A stretch of 64,000 bases of DNA, taken from NCBI RefSeq assembly GCF_000471905.2, contig NW_006499751.1, positions 1,861,750 to 1,925,749 of the forward strand, in the 5' to 3' direction. A program made the position numbers and the translations under genes. A model generated the notes under the pieces. That model saw only the letters and a list, made by a program, of their open reading frames with translations, ran no database searches and was not told the origin of the DNA. Below are positions 11,920 to 26,900 of this stretch, in pieces. This DNA comes from Amborella trichopoda. Taxonomy: Eukaryota; Streptophyta; Magnoliopsida; Amborellales; Amborellaceae. The first letter of the stretch is position 1, and the number at the start of each line of letters is the position of its first letter.

Positions 11920-14900
11920 CTGGTTAACACATTAACAATTTTTTGTTATAAAGTGATATCCGCCATATAAATCAGGAAATATAAAAAAGAAAAGAAAAGA
12001 AAGGAGGAATCACTATACCAATATATTTACATTCAATTTTTTAAGGGACTGAGTACTCGTATTTGCATAAACAATTTTCTTTTCTTTTTTTGAAGGATTG
12101 CTTAAACAATTTTCTTGATAATCATAATATCATAAAGGTTGCCGTAGTAGAAATATAGCAGTACTAGTGGCAGTGATAAGAAGCATCACCAGTAGCAATA
12201 AGAACAAAAGTAAACTATAAGCACAAGAATTCAGTATGAGCAATGAGGCCCCAACAGATCAAATGAAGAACGAATGACAAGGATGGTACACATGATCACA
12301 AGACATCATGGATGTACACAAGGTCCATTGGCATCCAATTAATAGGTTGGACAATAAGAGCAGGACCCAAAAACAAGTCATGTCAAGGTGGGTCTCCATT
12401 TTTTATGCATCACAATCCAACCCATTGCTTGGATGGTTATGACCCTTATGACTGCAACTTTGATGTGTCATGTGGATCATAGTACAGGTTCCCATCAAGC
12501 AATAGATCTCTCCATCTGTGTGGGGAAGAGGGTAAGAGAGACAATGTTCTCAGAAAGGGAAAGAAAGTGGAACTCAGAGCCAGAGAATAAGCAGAGAATT
12601 AGGTAGTTAAAAGATGAGGTCAAATGGAAAGTGGCTATTTACTCATGCAAAATATACGAGGGGTGTAGATCGATGGTTGGAATTTGGGAGGTCAAAGGCT
12701 TGGAAGGAGGAGATTGATTCAGAAGGCCTTCCAATGGACACTTCCAATGAAATGCCTGTATCATTTGTTTTCTATAGAAGTCAATAGTTAATGGGTGCAG
12801 TTGGCATACGGATGCATCCGTAGGTGTAGAGGTAAGGTGCATCTTCAAATTTTATCATGGTCTATAATTTCGATGCAAAATGTTCTTAGGATTATCTAAA
12901 AATCTATTTTTATATCTAAATATAAAATTTTAAATTTCAAAAATGGCTAAAATCAAGTAGATCTATAAACATATGAAAATCTTGAAAATGGACGGTGTAG
13001 ATAATATGTTGTAAAATGCACTANNNNNNNNNNNNNNNNNNNNTTTTTTCAACATTAAAACTACCTTTTCCGATGGATTTTTGAGAGGCATCAGTAGTTC
13101 TACATTATAAGGTAGCATCCTTATATAAACTTTTTCCTTAGTTAACGAGGAAACAAAGGAAGAAACAGAAATGTGTCTTCTAACAACATTATCAGGTTTT
13201 TCCAAGAGGGAATGGCTTATGTGGACACCATGCAAAAGATGGAAGGCTTGCAATTACACGTATAAGGTTTGAACTGCAAGGAAGGTACCTTTCACAGTGT
13301 TCGCAAATAAAACAAAGGGATCCACCTCATCAATAGGAGATTGAAACTCCTCATCATCACTGAAATCATCATCTGAATCATCATCATCATCATTCGGGTG
13401 AAAAGACTTTGCCTACATTCAGAAAAATAAAAGAAACACATCAAACTATCCAGTTACCAAACAACAGTGTACATAAAGTGAATTACAGTTGACAAACAAG
13501 ACAGCACACAATAACTATACAAGACAGATAAAATGTAGAAGCAGTTACCAAACAATACAATATACAGCAAGTTAAAAGAACCTATCAAACAATAAAGTAT
13601 GCATTGAGTAGAAAGATAACCAAAATCTACAAGGGGAAGGAATGAGGAGAGTACACAAACAAAACAAAAAAAAGATAATTTAGGAAACTTGATTGTGTGT
13701 GTGCATGCATGCATTGTGGGTATTTTTTCTTTTCAAATACGAATTAGTGATGTGATGCAGGACGAAAGTATTCTAATTTTTTAATTTTTACCAATTTCAA
13801 GAGATATAAGCTTATAAGGTTGGATGTCACATTTTGAGAGACTGTTATTTAGAATGACTTTATTTATGATAGAAAAAGTTCTCCTCTTAGTCCATGTTCT
13901 TTCTCCATTATTGTTGATTTTGCTTGTTTAAGGTTCAAGAAAAGGATGGATTTAATTTCCCAGCTTTCCTTCCAGCATCATGACGGGTCACAAGCAAAAC
14001 TATGAGATAAAAACTCAACCGAAGGGCCTAAGATTGGCGGTACATGTGTGCTTGGTGGGCATTTTGTTTTTCATAAGCAAATCAGGGCCAGATAAGGTTT
14101 AGAACACAACCAAGATCTACCTAAATAGCAAAACACGCTTATCCAATATAATCAAAAACTCGGATAGCTTTGCATGTTTGAAGTGAAACTCACACTCCAC
14201 ATACTCAGTAATAGCTGGACCCTAGCATCTTTTGAGTAAATTTAAGTGATTAAAAGTAATACAAGAATGCATAATGCATAATGCATCACTGATAAAAAAA
14301 CCCTTGTAATTTCATTGTCACCTTAAATTTTATCTATACATTTATCTTGATAATTTAAAAAACTATGTATCATAGAGGCATATTAAGTATGTATCATAGA
14401 GGCATCTTTTGTTTCTCTTCTTCTCTTTATCTTTTCTATTTAGGCTTCAGACGTTCTTGGCCATTAATAACAATATGGCCATTAATAAAAAAATTGGCAA
14501 AGCATAACCGAGAAAATACATGATTTCTTGTTTCACAAACCTGGGCTGCTAACTTCTGAAGCCTAAGACTATCAGCGTCATCGCCATCCTCATCATCAAC
14601 TCCCATTTCCTTATCCGATCCATCATCTTCCCCATCATCATCATCTGTTTTGAAACCATCCATATCATCATCATCGGCTTCTTCCTCTTTTGCAGCTTCT
14701 GCTCAGTTTCCAACAAATGTTAACACGCAAGAATGTGTGGGAGAGAGATAAAGAGGGGGTTTAGGGGGTGGTTAGGAGGCCACCCTGTAAAAGGGAAAAG
14801 AAAAGCCACCTTTTGAACTACAATCCCAAGGTTATCTTAATGAGGACCTGAATGCAACAAGGAGACACTAACATTCATAATTAAGGCATAAATGATGAAA

Positions 14901-17900
14901 GGGACCCATTGACAAACCTGCTACTTGTTCCTTGTAAGCAACAAGCAGATCAAGTGTTGCTCGGAACACACGACCTACTGCATGCTCAGGCAAGTGCTCC
15001 ACAGGTAATGCAAGAAGTGAAGTTAATCCCAAGCAGCAAACCTTTTTATCATGTTCCCTGAAATGACCAAAGAACTTGAATCCCATCCAAAATAGCATAG
15101 CAATACACGACAAATAAGCTACTCAAAATATTAAAAAAAAAAATACCTTCTAAAATACACACGTACACCACTCTTTTTAACTTGTTGAAGCATCTGAAAC
15201 CAGAGTTCGAAGATTTCCGTAGCAACCCCAAGTTTTTGCAATGCACTGAATGTCAACATGGCATTATAGTATAGCGCATTGGCAATCTGCAAAGTCAACT
15301 TTCCTTGTTATTCACTCATACACAAACGAAACAAGAAAATTATGATACCTGTCCATGGTCATAATAGAACAAAATAAAACGAGAGAAACATGCTGCTTAC
15401 GCTACTAACAAATTTTCTAGCATGTAACATTTCTTTTTTAAGTTATTTATATTTAATAAGTACATAACTACATACATGTATACTTATTTTTCCAATTTAT
15501 CACCAAACGACCCAAGTATGATTCCTGGGAGTCCCAGGCAAAAACAACTGGTTCCTCATAGCTTTCAGCTACCCTGATAGTGAACTAAGGAAATATTCCT
15601 TAATGAGTAATAGGAAGTTCAAGATTTTGGTATCAAGAAAAGTTATTGGAACAATGGCATTCCATCAGTGATGGTGGGATGTGACATCTCAAACCAGGTG
15701 TCAACTAGCAAGGTCATATCACCTTGTTAATCATCATCATCATTATCCAAGCCTTATCCCAATTATCCTGGGTCAGCTATATGCATCTTGCTCCTCCATC
15801 CTTCTCTATAGAAGGCCATACCCTCAGTACAACCAAAAGTCACGATATCTTTCCTCACGACTTCTATCCATGTTCTTTTGGGTCTTCCCCATGCCCTTTT
15901 TGGGCACCCATGCTGTTAGGCTAGAGGACAGCAATTTGCTCAATCCTTTTATACGATTGGAGACTACCAAGTAAGTCAACCCCCTCCAATGTCACCATGA
16001 GGTAAGAAGGTCACCTTCTTTGTTCATTGCATATCTTTTGCTTCCTCACTCTCTCTAGCTCCTTATAACTACATCTCCTCTCCACATCTATAATTCTCTC
16101 CTTCTACCATACCTCTCTTTCTACCTCCTCAACCCAGTTTGCCTCCTACTCTACCTCCCTCTATTTCACCTACTCTTCTTTGCTCTTTTAATCATTGTAC
16201 CACGTCCCCACTACCTGTACAGATAGCATGTGCTCATGTTTATATGTAAAAGCGCAGCTCAGAAAGGTGGTTATTCTCGTTTGAGGCCAGGGATGACTGA
16301 CAAGGTGGACTACTTGTAGATAGCCTCATAGTGGTGGACTGCCTGGGTGGACCGCTTGCAGATAGACTCATAGAGCTGGACTGCCACGGTCGACGGCCCC
16401 CGAAACTTTGTAGTACATTACCCAGCCTCCTCCATCCCTCCCTTTCTATCTCTCCTGCCTCTAGCTCTCCCTTCCAAGCCCCCCTCCTCCCCCCTCCCTT
16501 TTCTTTCCCCTTTTACTACTTTCTTCTCCTCTTCTTCGCAATCTGCCAGCTAGAGAAGTTTTGGACTCGACTCCTTTTCGTTCATATTATTAGGCCAAAG
16601 AGGTTTCTTGGTTTTGTTTCTTTACTTCTGGTTTCATTTTTATAGATCCAAATGGGTGTTTCTTGTTTGTAGGCCCCTGTTTTCATTCATAATATTAGGC
16701 CAAAGGGGTTTCTTTATTCTATGCCCAGCCCAAGTTTTTCCACTAGGGCATACTTTTTTATAGAGCTCCCGGTTTGTGGCAAGCCATTTTTGTCATGAAA
16801 TTATCATATTCTAAGTCATCATCATCATCACCCAAGTATCATCCCAACTATTTGCGGTTGACTACACAAATCTTGTTCCTTCATTCTGCTCTATCAAGGG
16901 TCATACCCTCAGTCAGACCATAAGTCACCGTATCTCTTCTTACTACTTCCATCTATATCCTTTTTGGGCCGTCCCCTTGGCCTGTTGGAGCCTTCCACTT
17001 GAACCAAATCGCCCGTCATAAATAATGTTGTATTAAATCTACCCTTCATATGGCCAGCCCAACCTAGGTCTACTTTCCCTCATCTTATCACCTATTGGAA
17101 CCAACCCTAAATTCCCTCGAAAGTATTAATTTCGAATTCTATTATTTCTCGTCTTCTCAACATCCTCATCTCCACTACCCTCATCCTATGCATATATTGT
17201 TTCTTGACCACACATCATTCTGTCCCATAAAGCATGTCGTCCTATAGAAATTTCCATTTAGATTCATTGATATGTGGTAATCACATAAAACTACAAATGC
17301 ACATCTCCACTTCGCCCTGTAATTATCATACTCTAAGAAATGCAATCAAATATGCATCAAAAAAAGAAAAAAGTAAAGCAGTAACTACAAGATAATCTAC
17401 CAAAACAAATGAGTAACAAAGGTCTGAGGATGTCAATGATGCTCCGAAATGATCTGACCTACACCGATCAGGTAGTGGTTTGCCAATGCATATGAAATTA
17501 GTGATTTCTCAAGCTGTATTTCTCAATTATTACTAGAAAGTTCACGATTTTGGTACAGCATAAATTATTGGAAAATTGGGAATACATCAGTGACAGTGAG
17601 ATGTGACATTTCAAAGTAGGTACCAACTAGCAAGGTCCTATCACCTTGCTAACCAAAAAGGAAAAATCAACTAGCAAGGTCCTTGAAGGGTTTAGTAAAG
17701 ACGAGGGCTCACATCTTTTTTCAGACCTCCTAAGAGAAACAAAACGATGTGGTAAAAACCTCATTGGGTCTGCTCACACAACAAGATGGTAATAGAGGAA
17801 ATGGTCTATACAGGGAATGGTGGGCTTCTAGTGGTTCCAACAGCAGCAAGGAGCTCACAATTTCTAAGTCCTTGTGTGCGGCAAGGAGCTGAAGTAATGT

Positions 17901-20900
17901 AACAATTAATGCAGAGGGATATGCTACCTCATGGTAAGTAGCAAAACCATATGCAGAGGGGTTTGCTTGAAAAAGAGAGATTAAGGGGGACACAATCAGG
18001 CGGCAGAACTTGTGAATCAGTGAGAATATGTAGGAAGCACAAAACTTGCGAAGTAACAACTTTAATTGCAGAATAGTCTGTCAGTATAGTTGCCCACTCT
18101 CCCCAACAATTCTTTGTTTATCCTTTTTAACCCATTGAAGAAATATGGCATCCATCAACAAGGAAACCAACTAAAAACCATGTAAAATAAGAGAATATGT
18201 GAGCAGGAAAGCTTTATAAGTATCCTAGTGGAGTTCATCTGTATAACAAGTAAAGCTGTAACAAAACAAAATTTACCCAGACAATTGAGTGACCAAGGTC
18301 TGAGAATGTCAGTGATCCTCTGAAACGATCTCCCCTACACAGCTCAGGTGGTGGATAGCCAATGCACATGAGCCCAATGGTTTCTCACCAGATATGCAAT
18401 TGAACTTATAATAACTCTAAACATATCAAATACAATTTCCTGTTTTACTGAAATGGATAGCACAATGTTGGATACCATCATTAATCCTAAGTAACATATA
18501 CGCCAAACCAAAAATCAATAGAGAGGTCAAACAAAAAGAAAGGTCCATAAAATCTTAATGGGAACGTAAGAATGCACAATTATCACTCACAAATAACAAG
18601 AAATAAACTAACAAATTTTAGAAAAACCCTTACAACTTCCACAAGAAGAGACTTCAAGAATGCCTTCTCAGTTCGGTGTAGCCTATCAACTGTGACTCGA
18701 ACATATGGCTCAACCCATTGATCCACCTGTCCTTTGCAATTTTGAAATACTGCTTCTATGAGCTTCGGAGCAGGCTCAATATCATGATCTTCCATGTTTT
18801 TATCGGCCATGACCTGAATAGAGTAAAGACAAGATGCTTCACATGATTTAAGTGGTACGTAGTCTCAAAGGTACAGCCTTAGCCTTCTAAGCACGCTAGA
18901 TAAACAGAAAAACACTATGAAGGTAATTAACATCTGAACATATATTGTTCGTTACATACAGATGAAAGCATCTTCCAAAGGCTCTGTTGGTAATCAGGAT
19001 CCTTGCAGGTGAGGAAATGTGCAGTACTCCTTGATATGTAATTGTCCAATGGAACCAGAATATCTGCACCAGAAGATTTCAAAGATCTAAATAAGAAAGG
19101 TTAAGAGAAAGAATATAAGCTACTCCCGCTGCACAGGAAGATTCCACAGACAGTAACTTAAGTCTCTCACCATCCAACAAAATTTCCTTCACAAATACAA
19201 CAAATTTCCATTAATGAGGGATACATGGCAACAATTTCATGGATAAATAACACAAAATAAGTATTGAATTAAACAATATCATGCATTGGCAACTAATCTC
19301 TCACTTTGAAACCAAGATAACTCAAAAAGCAAAGGAAAGGAGAGGAAAGAACAATATGCATTAAACAAAGACGAAATGAACTTCATGGCAACAGATATAC
19401 CAAATCCTAATAGAAAAAAAACTGAGAAGCATTTTCTGTTTTGGAGTAAAAGAAAATTTTCAACAAAATGAGAAATATGATCTTCAAATAGAAAAAAAAA
19501 TGAGCAACATGACAAATAGAGCATGAAGCCCTACAGCAGGTCCAAACCCACCATCCTCATTTTACCTTCCCCTCAAAGACCAGACCATGAAATAGGTATC
19601 AATTTCAATAATTAGTTAGCCACACGAAAGAAAAAAGATATTTTGCACTGAAATGGAAAAACACCATATCTTCGGTCCCCATTTGCAAAAGGACCTCTAT
19701 CCCTTGAAAAGAAAACCCAGACGTCAAACCAGCTCCTATAGATAGCCTACATATGCAGCCACTAAAGAAAGAAGAGTTAAAAAGATTTAGCTGATCATAA
19801 GCTGTGGATTTTAACAATCCAAGAGACCTGTATTTGAGCATATCATGTGGCCAAATAAGCTAAGTAATTTATAAACCCTGCCACTGCCACACTACTCCAA
19901 TTCTCTATACAAAACGGAAATCATGAACTAGCATTCACTGTTCAAGAATACTTCCTCACAACATCCGTATTTGCAAGAATCCCTAATTTGTCACTGTTTT
20001 TTGCAACAAAGAAATGAATCTTCTAAGCTGCCTAGACTTAAAAACCAAATGGATGGCATCAGCCATAGACATTAGAAAGTTGTTTCAGACCATAGAAATT
20101 CCTTACAACTCTCAACCATTGGAAACATAATTCCATGAACGCACCTATTTTTTTACTCAATTAATATATATTGTCCAGTGACCAGTGTTTATAAGAATCA
20201 CAAAATATAGAATGACCACAAAACTTTTACAATGCAACAAGGGTTCGGTACACTTGAATAAATTTCAGTTTGTATTTGAACATCAAGGTCCATAGACGCC
20301 TTCTCCATCCCATGTGTAACTTCTTACATAAAATTTCTACTAGCTAATTATAAAAATAAAAACATTCAAAAAGGTTGTGAGAAAGCAACATCGCTGACAC
20401 TCTCATCAAGGAAGATGCAACAGGTGGTCACACAGGGACTAGCTAGTAGCTTCTGGGCGATAGTACCCAAGAGTGGGATTGATCTCCCAATGTTGTTTTT
20501 AACACTGGGAGTTTGCAGCCAACAGTATTTGTTACAATCAGAGGTTGCATAACCCTGATTTCATGCACCCAACCTGTTGGTTGCCATTTTTCAATAGTAT
20601 AAAACTCCTATTTATGCAATACAAGTCAACATTTAAGGAAAAGAAAAAAAAAAAACAGAAATTTATGACAAAGCATACACAACTAAAGAAACAAAACAAG
20701 AAGCAAATATACACCAAACATGTTTGTAAAATCTGGTTTCCAGCTGAAGGTTATCAAAGTGGGATGCCAAGTCAATGCGCTGGGTGGGATCTATGAGGCA
20801 CGATGCAGTCCCTCTGCAAGCTCATCGCTTCCAATGAGGTCAATAAATTTAAAAAGTTAAGAAAATTAACAAAATATGGGAATACAAACAAATAACATGA

Positions 20901-23900
20901 ATATGAGATTTAAGTGATAATAGGTATTTTATTTGAATATTTGTCTTTGATATATTTGTTGTCTAAGTCCCTTTTCTTTTCAAATTGAAGACTATTTTTT
21001 TTTGAAGAAAAAGAGGACAATAAATTACTTTATAGAAATGTTACAGAAGCATCCCATGACAGGTGAGATAAGACAGTCCACAGGATAGGTGCTCTAAATA
21101 ACTGTACAAAATGTATATAATGAAAAATCATAAAGACAAAAAAGGCCCTTTTTGGGCAAAAGTGTATCGTCAGAACACAGATCACCAGCCAATGTCCAAA
21201 AACACGGAGAGAAATAACTTGGGGTTTGGGTGGGGTCTTTTTTTTAATTTGGGGGGAGCATCTTCTTTTGTGTGTGCGTCTTGTGCGTGTATACGGGTCC
21301 ATGTGTGTGTGACAGAGAGGTCTCACATCGACCACTTGGAGAACATGTTCTTCTTTGTCTTCTTTCTATATGTAGAGAGAGAATATGAGTGTGAGGTGGG
21401 GGGCCTCACATCAAACACTTGGGAGGTCACCTTCTTCTTATATGTAGAGCTAGAGCATATGGGTCTATGTGTGTGACTATGTCACAGAGAAGCCTGGCGT
21501 TCAACAATTGGAGGCATCTTCTTTTTCCTCTTCGTCAGTTCTTCTTATACATAGAGAGAGAGCACATCGGGCTGTGAACAAGAGAGAAGGGCCTTGAGCT
21601 CTTAGCCATTTTAATAGGCCTCAACTACATTTTTATTTTTCTAAGAGCGTTTATGCTGTTTTTTGGGTGGCACTTGGCAAATAGCAGTCTGGGGGGGCTA
21701 CATTTGCCCCCCTAAAACCCTTCTCACCCCTTTTCAAGGGAAAATTACCTGCCATTTTTTTTTGCCCTCGAACGAGGGACCTTTGCCGCCCGCGGCCAAG
21801 TTGCTCCAAGGCAACTGCCTAGGCAGGCGCCTAGGAGCAAGTATGCCCAGGGCACCCCGCCTAGGAGGCACCTAGGCGTTTTGGCCTCATGGCCACCTAG
21901 GCAGTTGAGATACCAAATTTTTAGAACAATATCATGAGCATATAGTTGTGAAAGCGTACAAAGAGAACATACAGCTGAGAAAATGGAGATAAGTTAGACA
22001 AAAGGAAAGATCATTGAGAGGAGAGTGGGGAAAGAATAGTTTGAAATAGAAAGGAGGTAGAGAGGAAAGAAAAAACATAGAGAGAAGAGTAGGTAGAATT
22101 GGGAGAGAAAGGAATGGTAGATTGGAGTAAAAGTGGGAAATGGAGATAAAACAGACAAAAAGAACAGAGAAAAAGTAGCAGGGCCAGGGATAAAAGAGGA
22201 AGAAATGAAGAGTAGGTGAGGGACTAAGGCTGAGAGAGGAAGAAGCAAAATCAGAAAGCCAGAGCTATACGAAGGAGTCATGCAACGCAAGATTTGCCCC
22301 CTCTCTAGCATCAGCCGTGGCATTCACCTCCGGCCAAGTATGATGGAAGTTGAATTGAAGAGGCCTTCTCAAGTATTCAAAAGTGAGAATGTTGACATAA
22401 TTGGTATCAAGTATGTGGCAGATAGAGGTTTGATGTCCTTGAAATTTCTAGCCCAAGAGATAGTGAGATCTCTTGCATATTCAGCTGTGGCATTTGCTGC
22501 CTCTTAGTAGCCCAAAAAATTTTGGAGTCTCTTTCCCGCCAAATGGCCCATGACATGGTGAGGGTCAAAGCTCTCCACAACAGCAGTCATATCGCACGCG
22601 TAGGGGGATGAGTAAAGGCCGTAAACAACTGTTCAATGGAATCGAGAGTGACAGAGCCAATTGAAAACTTGGAGAAGCTTAACCCAAATTGAGGTAGAAA
22701 ACCGCAACGTAGGAAGAGGTCGTTATCGGTTTCTTAGGCATCTTGGCATAAAGAGCAATGATAATCAAGGCTGAAACCTCATCTCAACAATTGATCAATT
22801 GTTAAGTTTTGCTGAGAAATGACTAACCACATGAAGGCTTGAATTTTTGGTCAGGTGGGGGTCAACCAAGCCTTACTGTGGAAGGTATGGTTGGCGGAAA
22901 CTAAGCAAATGGCTTTGTACAATGGAACAAACGGAAAAGATGCCATGTGAGCTCTGGATCATCATTGGAAATGAAGAACTTGTGAAGGGTGCAATGCAAG
23001 TTCAAAAAATTATGAACCCCATCATTATGCAAAGCTCTTCTAAGAATTGGGTCATTCGAGAACATTAGGTAACTGCAGCATTGGGGCAGGAAGCTATGTT
23101 AAAGGGCCTGAGTTATTGTTCCTTCAGAGGTTAAAGATCAAGCAAAGTGCCCTGTGGCCTACCAGAAAAGGACCCTATCTTCTCAAGTAATTTTGAATAT
23201 GACGAGAGACATGAAGAGATGACAGCAGGCATAGAAATTTTTGTAGCAACCACACACATTTGGCACCCAAAGGCCTTTTATTCAGAAACCAACCAAGGAT
23301 GTCAGTCCCATATTTAGAAAGGAAGACCTCTCGCCGAAGATGTTGGTGGTTTGCAAGACACCACCACCATTTGCCAAGAAGAGTAAGATACATCAGTCAT
23401 GAGTATGCGGATACCCAGTCCACCAAGGTTATTAGGTGTACAGACCCTTTCACAATGGGTTAGATGAATCTTTCTATGAGAATCTTCCCAGCCTTTCTAA
23501 GGTTTTAATGATAGAAGCAGGCAAGAGGAACAAAGACATAAAATAGAAGGGAATATTGGACAGGATGGCTTGATCAAGGTGATTCTCCCCCTGAGAGAGA
23601 AATTGACCTTTCCAGTTGGTATGGGACTTTTGGCAATTTTTCTATAATTGGGTAACAGAGGGCCTTGCAAACTGTGTTCCAAAAAATGCTGGGCGGCAGT
23701 AAGGCACTTTTGGCAATTTTTCTATGATTGGATCCTAGAGGGCCTTGCAAGCAGAGTTCCAAAAAACACCGGGCAGCACCAAGGCGGCCAGAGGGGATTT
23801 TGTCTAGGCCACCCAGAATCTGGGCGGCCCAGGTTCAAAAGGGGGAAAGAGGCATCCAGTAATCCTATTTTAGCTCCAATTTTGTATAAAAATGTATATA

Positions 23901-26900
23901 AATGCATTTTTTATAATCCAAACAAAAAAAAACCGCCAAAAATACCCACCCGATGGATATTTTTGCACCAAGGTGGGTGCAATGCCCCGGGAGCCCATCT
24001 AGGTGGGATACTAGGCTAGCACCAAGGGACCGCCCGCCTAGTTGGTCGGCCCTGGCCTGGGCGATGCACCCAGGCCCCGCTACTGCCGAAAACTTGAACG
24101 GAATCGAGGTTAAACCCGCCTAGATGCTAGGCAGACCGCTTTTCGAATCAATGCTTGTGAGGTATTCCTAGACATAGAGGAAGGCCCAAATACTTGGCAA
24201 GAATACTATCTAACCACAGACTGATCTAAATGGAAAAAGTCTTGTCTGAGTTGTTGATAACTTGGTGAAGAGTAACAGACAATTGTCTCTATTCTCCAAT
24301 GCCATTAAAATTTAAAATAAATTAATTTACCCATGCATTAAATTAAAACAATGTTGTACCAAGGGACCAACCAAGCATAAAAAACAAAAAAGAACAAAAT
24401 AAAATAGGTGTAAAAAAGTAAACTGCAGCATATAGCCAAATTGCAAAATGCCAATTACCAAATGCTAAAGAGACTAATTGTCTAAAAGAACTTCACATGT
24501 ACATAACATCCAACGACCAAGAGCTCATAACAAAAATCAAAAGAAAGTACGATTGCTAGGTTTTAATCTCCTCTCGCTTAGAAACCGTGGATGGCAAATC
24601 TTTGCCTGAAATCCTTCCAAACATTGCACAAATCAACTCGAACTTCCTCCCAAAGAATTCCAAATCCTACCAAAATCTTCCAACTCAAAAAATTATATCT
24701 ATCCTTGATTTCTTCAATTTAATCCCCTGAGAACCATGAAAAATGGTTCTACAGGGTTTTGAGGTGTATATAACCCCATCTCCTGACGAAAAATCAATAC
24801 ACACCCAACACAAGGGATGACACTTTAAATAGACCAAGTCTTGAATCTTGACACTTGTTAGATAACGAGGCTTATCAATCACCGAGAACATCCATCCAGA
24901 ACTAGGACACATGTCACCAAATTACACAAACATGCATCCATAAATTAAACACTTCAATATAACTTTGTTATGCATATCCAATACTCTGACATGCATGTTC
25001 CAAACATGCAGATCTAACCGTTTAAGGGTCTGTATACTATGTTATCGTTCGGGTTTCCTACACCTTCCCAACAGATGTCAACAATTGACAGTTGAGGTGT
25101 CGCATTCCTCTGCTCAAAATAAGTCAATTTCTTGACAAAACTTGAGAGGAGGATTAAAAAGCCCCTTACTGTCCTTTTTGATATCTAAGGGTTGAGAGAG
25201 TGTCAAGGAACCATAGGAAACCAAAATGATGGCACTGAGTACTTTCTCAAACTTTATTTGTTATCATTTAATATATCAATTCCATAGACAGTGTCCATCA
25301 AGGTTCAAAAACTTGGCTGAGTCCATTCAGATTTGGCAACCCACCAATGGGAGTTTCTGAGCCTAACTCATCTTATATATATGGAAAATTGTTTCATGCA
25401 GGCTGGACCGCATGACTATACATGCGGTCCAAAAAGTGTAAAGCATCCATCTTAAAGATGGATGCAAGTAGGTGTTCCATCAAAACAATGGAAACTAACG
25501 GTCCAAATGTTTTCTTACTAAAAAATTATTATTTCTAGTTTTTAAAATTTATTATTTATTCACATACATGATCTCCATCTTAGAGATTACATGTCCTTAA
25601 AAATTAAGCCAAACAATCCATCTCAAAAATAGATTTATTAAGAGGCCCGCATTTCGCAACATGCGGGCTTGACTGCATAGAAACCAGGTCCTATTTGTAT
25701 TAGCATCATCTTCATCATCATCTGAGCCTTATCCCACCTTTTTTTAAAAATATTAACTTAGCCTTATCCTACCTTATTTATATTTTGTAAAAACGTTTGA
25801 ACATTTGTTAAATAAACACTAATAAATGACTTAGAAAAATGGTTATATATGATTGTTATGTTTTTTTGTGATTTGTGAACTTTTTCTTATTATATGCTCG
25901 AATTTTTTATTTTTTCCCTTTTGATTTTTCTGAAATATTTTGGGCAACAAATCAATGTTTTCAATAATATATTGACTGGCAGTGAATAAGTTTTAGCACG
26001 TATTTTAGTTTTTGCTATTTTTAATTATGCAGAATAATATTTTACATGTTTTTGGATTTTGAGCCTATGTTGGGCTTGCGCAAGACTCGGCGGAGCCCAC
26101 TTGGAATTGGCTGACTAACTTGGCTTGGGCCAGGCCCGGGCCCGAGTCCCAAGCTAAGTTACAGAACATCAATGTTTGTACACAAATAAAGTATTAAGCA
26201 GATATGTGTCAAACATGCCTTTTTTAAGAAGCTGTTAATATGTGTCCCTATTATAGAGCCTTTTGCCTCTATTCAACATACCATGACTGAAGCAAACTTT
26301 GGTTGGCTATTCCAGTTCAGATGGTAAATATGATGGTTCTAACAACGAACCTGCATGTATATCTCACAGGCAGATTTAAGAAACCTCAAGAATGAACTTG
26401 ACTTATGGGTGTAGTTCTGGCTGTATCTATCAGGCACAAGCATGCAGTCTTTTTTATGTCCTTGTAACATGGCATCTAACATTTCATTTAGAATGGGGAT
26501 GTGCTCAGCCAACTCCAAATATGATAACAGCACAGAAACTAAAGAATATCTGTAACATATATAAAAGGAAGACGGCTAAAAATTTGATGCAGGCACATGA
26601 TTTTTGTGAATTTCTTTCAAGGGAAATTTTAAGAAAGACAAACAGGAAAATCAAAATAGACATGGCCCATCCAACCCATGGAAAGTTCCCAAGCCCTTCT
26701 ACACATTTCCTTGTCCCTTTGCTAGATTGCTACTCTAGCACTGAACATTAAGCACTAAAAACAGTGAACCATGACAATCTTTTTACCAATTTCTCATTGT
26801 TAAATATTTTCCATGCAATAACATAAGATTCTGCTTATTTAGAAAATGCCTATAGCACAATAACCCAGGATAAAAGTACATTAATCATGAAGGCAACTGC

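Larger units (their letters stand above)
15287..18633 (-). other. Intron 17 of the importin gene
   Basis: 3,347-bp intron holding two RTE-LINE fragments, a CT-rich zone (about 16,020-16,550) and two pairs of diverged direct repeats (15,616/17,534 and 17,411/18,287). Confidence 0.8.
22300..24300 (-). mobile_element. L1-type LINE fragment (RT to RNase H region), dead
   Basis: In minus-strand order: [14 protein letters not shown] (24,230-24,170, reverse transcriptase), a hAT insertion, [15 protein letters not shown] (about 23,590), LGKWWWCLA and YGTDILGWF (about 23,330), and [20 protein letters not shown] (about 22,540). The order is that of plant L1 ORF2. Many stops and frameshifts. It sits antisense to nothing essential, inside intron 15 and in the gene's own direction. 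Confidence 0.75.

Noticed and set aside
14580..14700. ATC/GAT-rich stretch as a microsatellite or RTE tail
   Set aside because: It is the acidic-tract coding sequence of importin exon 20, in frame between good splice sites.
20470..20520. CCAATGTTGTTTTTAACACTGG as a tiny hAT footprint
   Set aside because: The inverted ends are only about 20 bp apart and no 8-bp duplication flanks them.
23648..24019. 123-aa plus-strand frame
   Set aside because: It lies across the LINE/hAT junction and hAT interior, with no domain.
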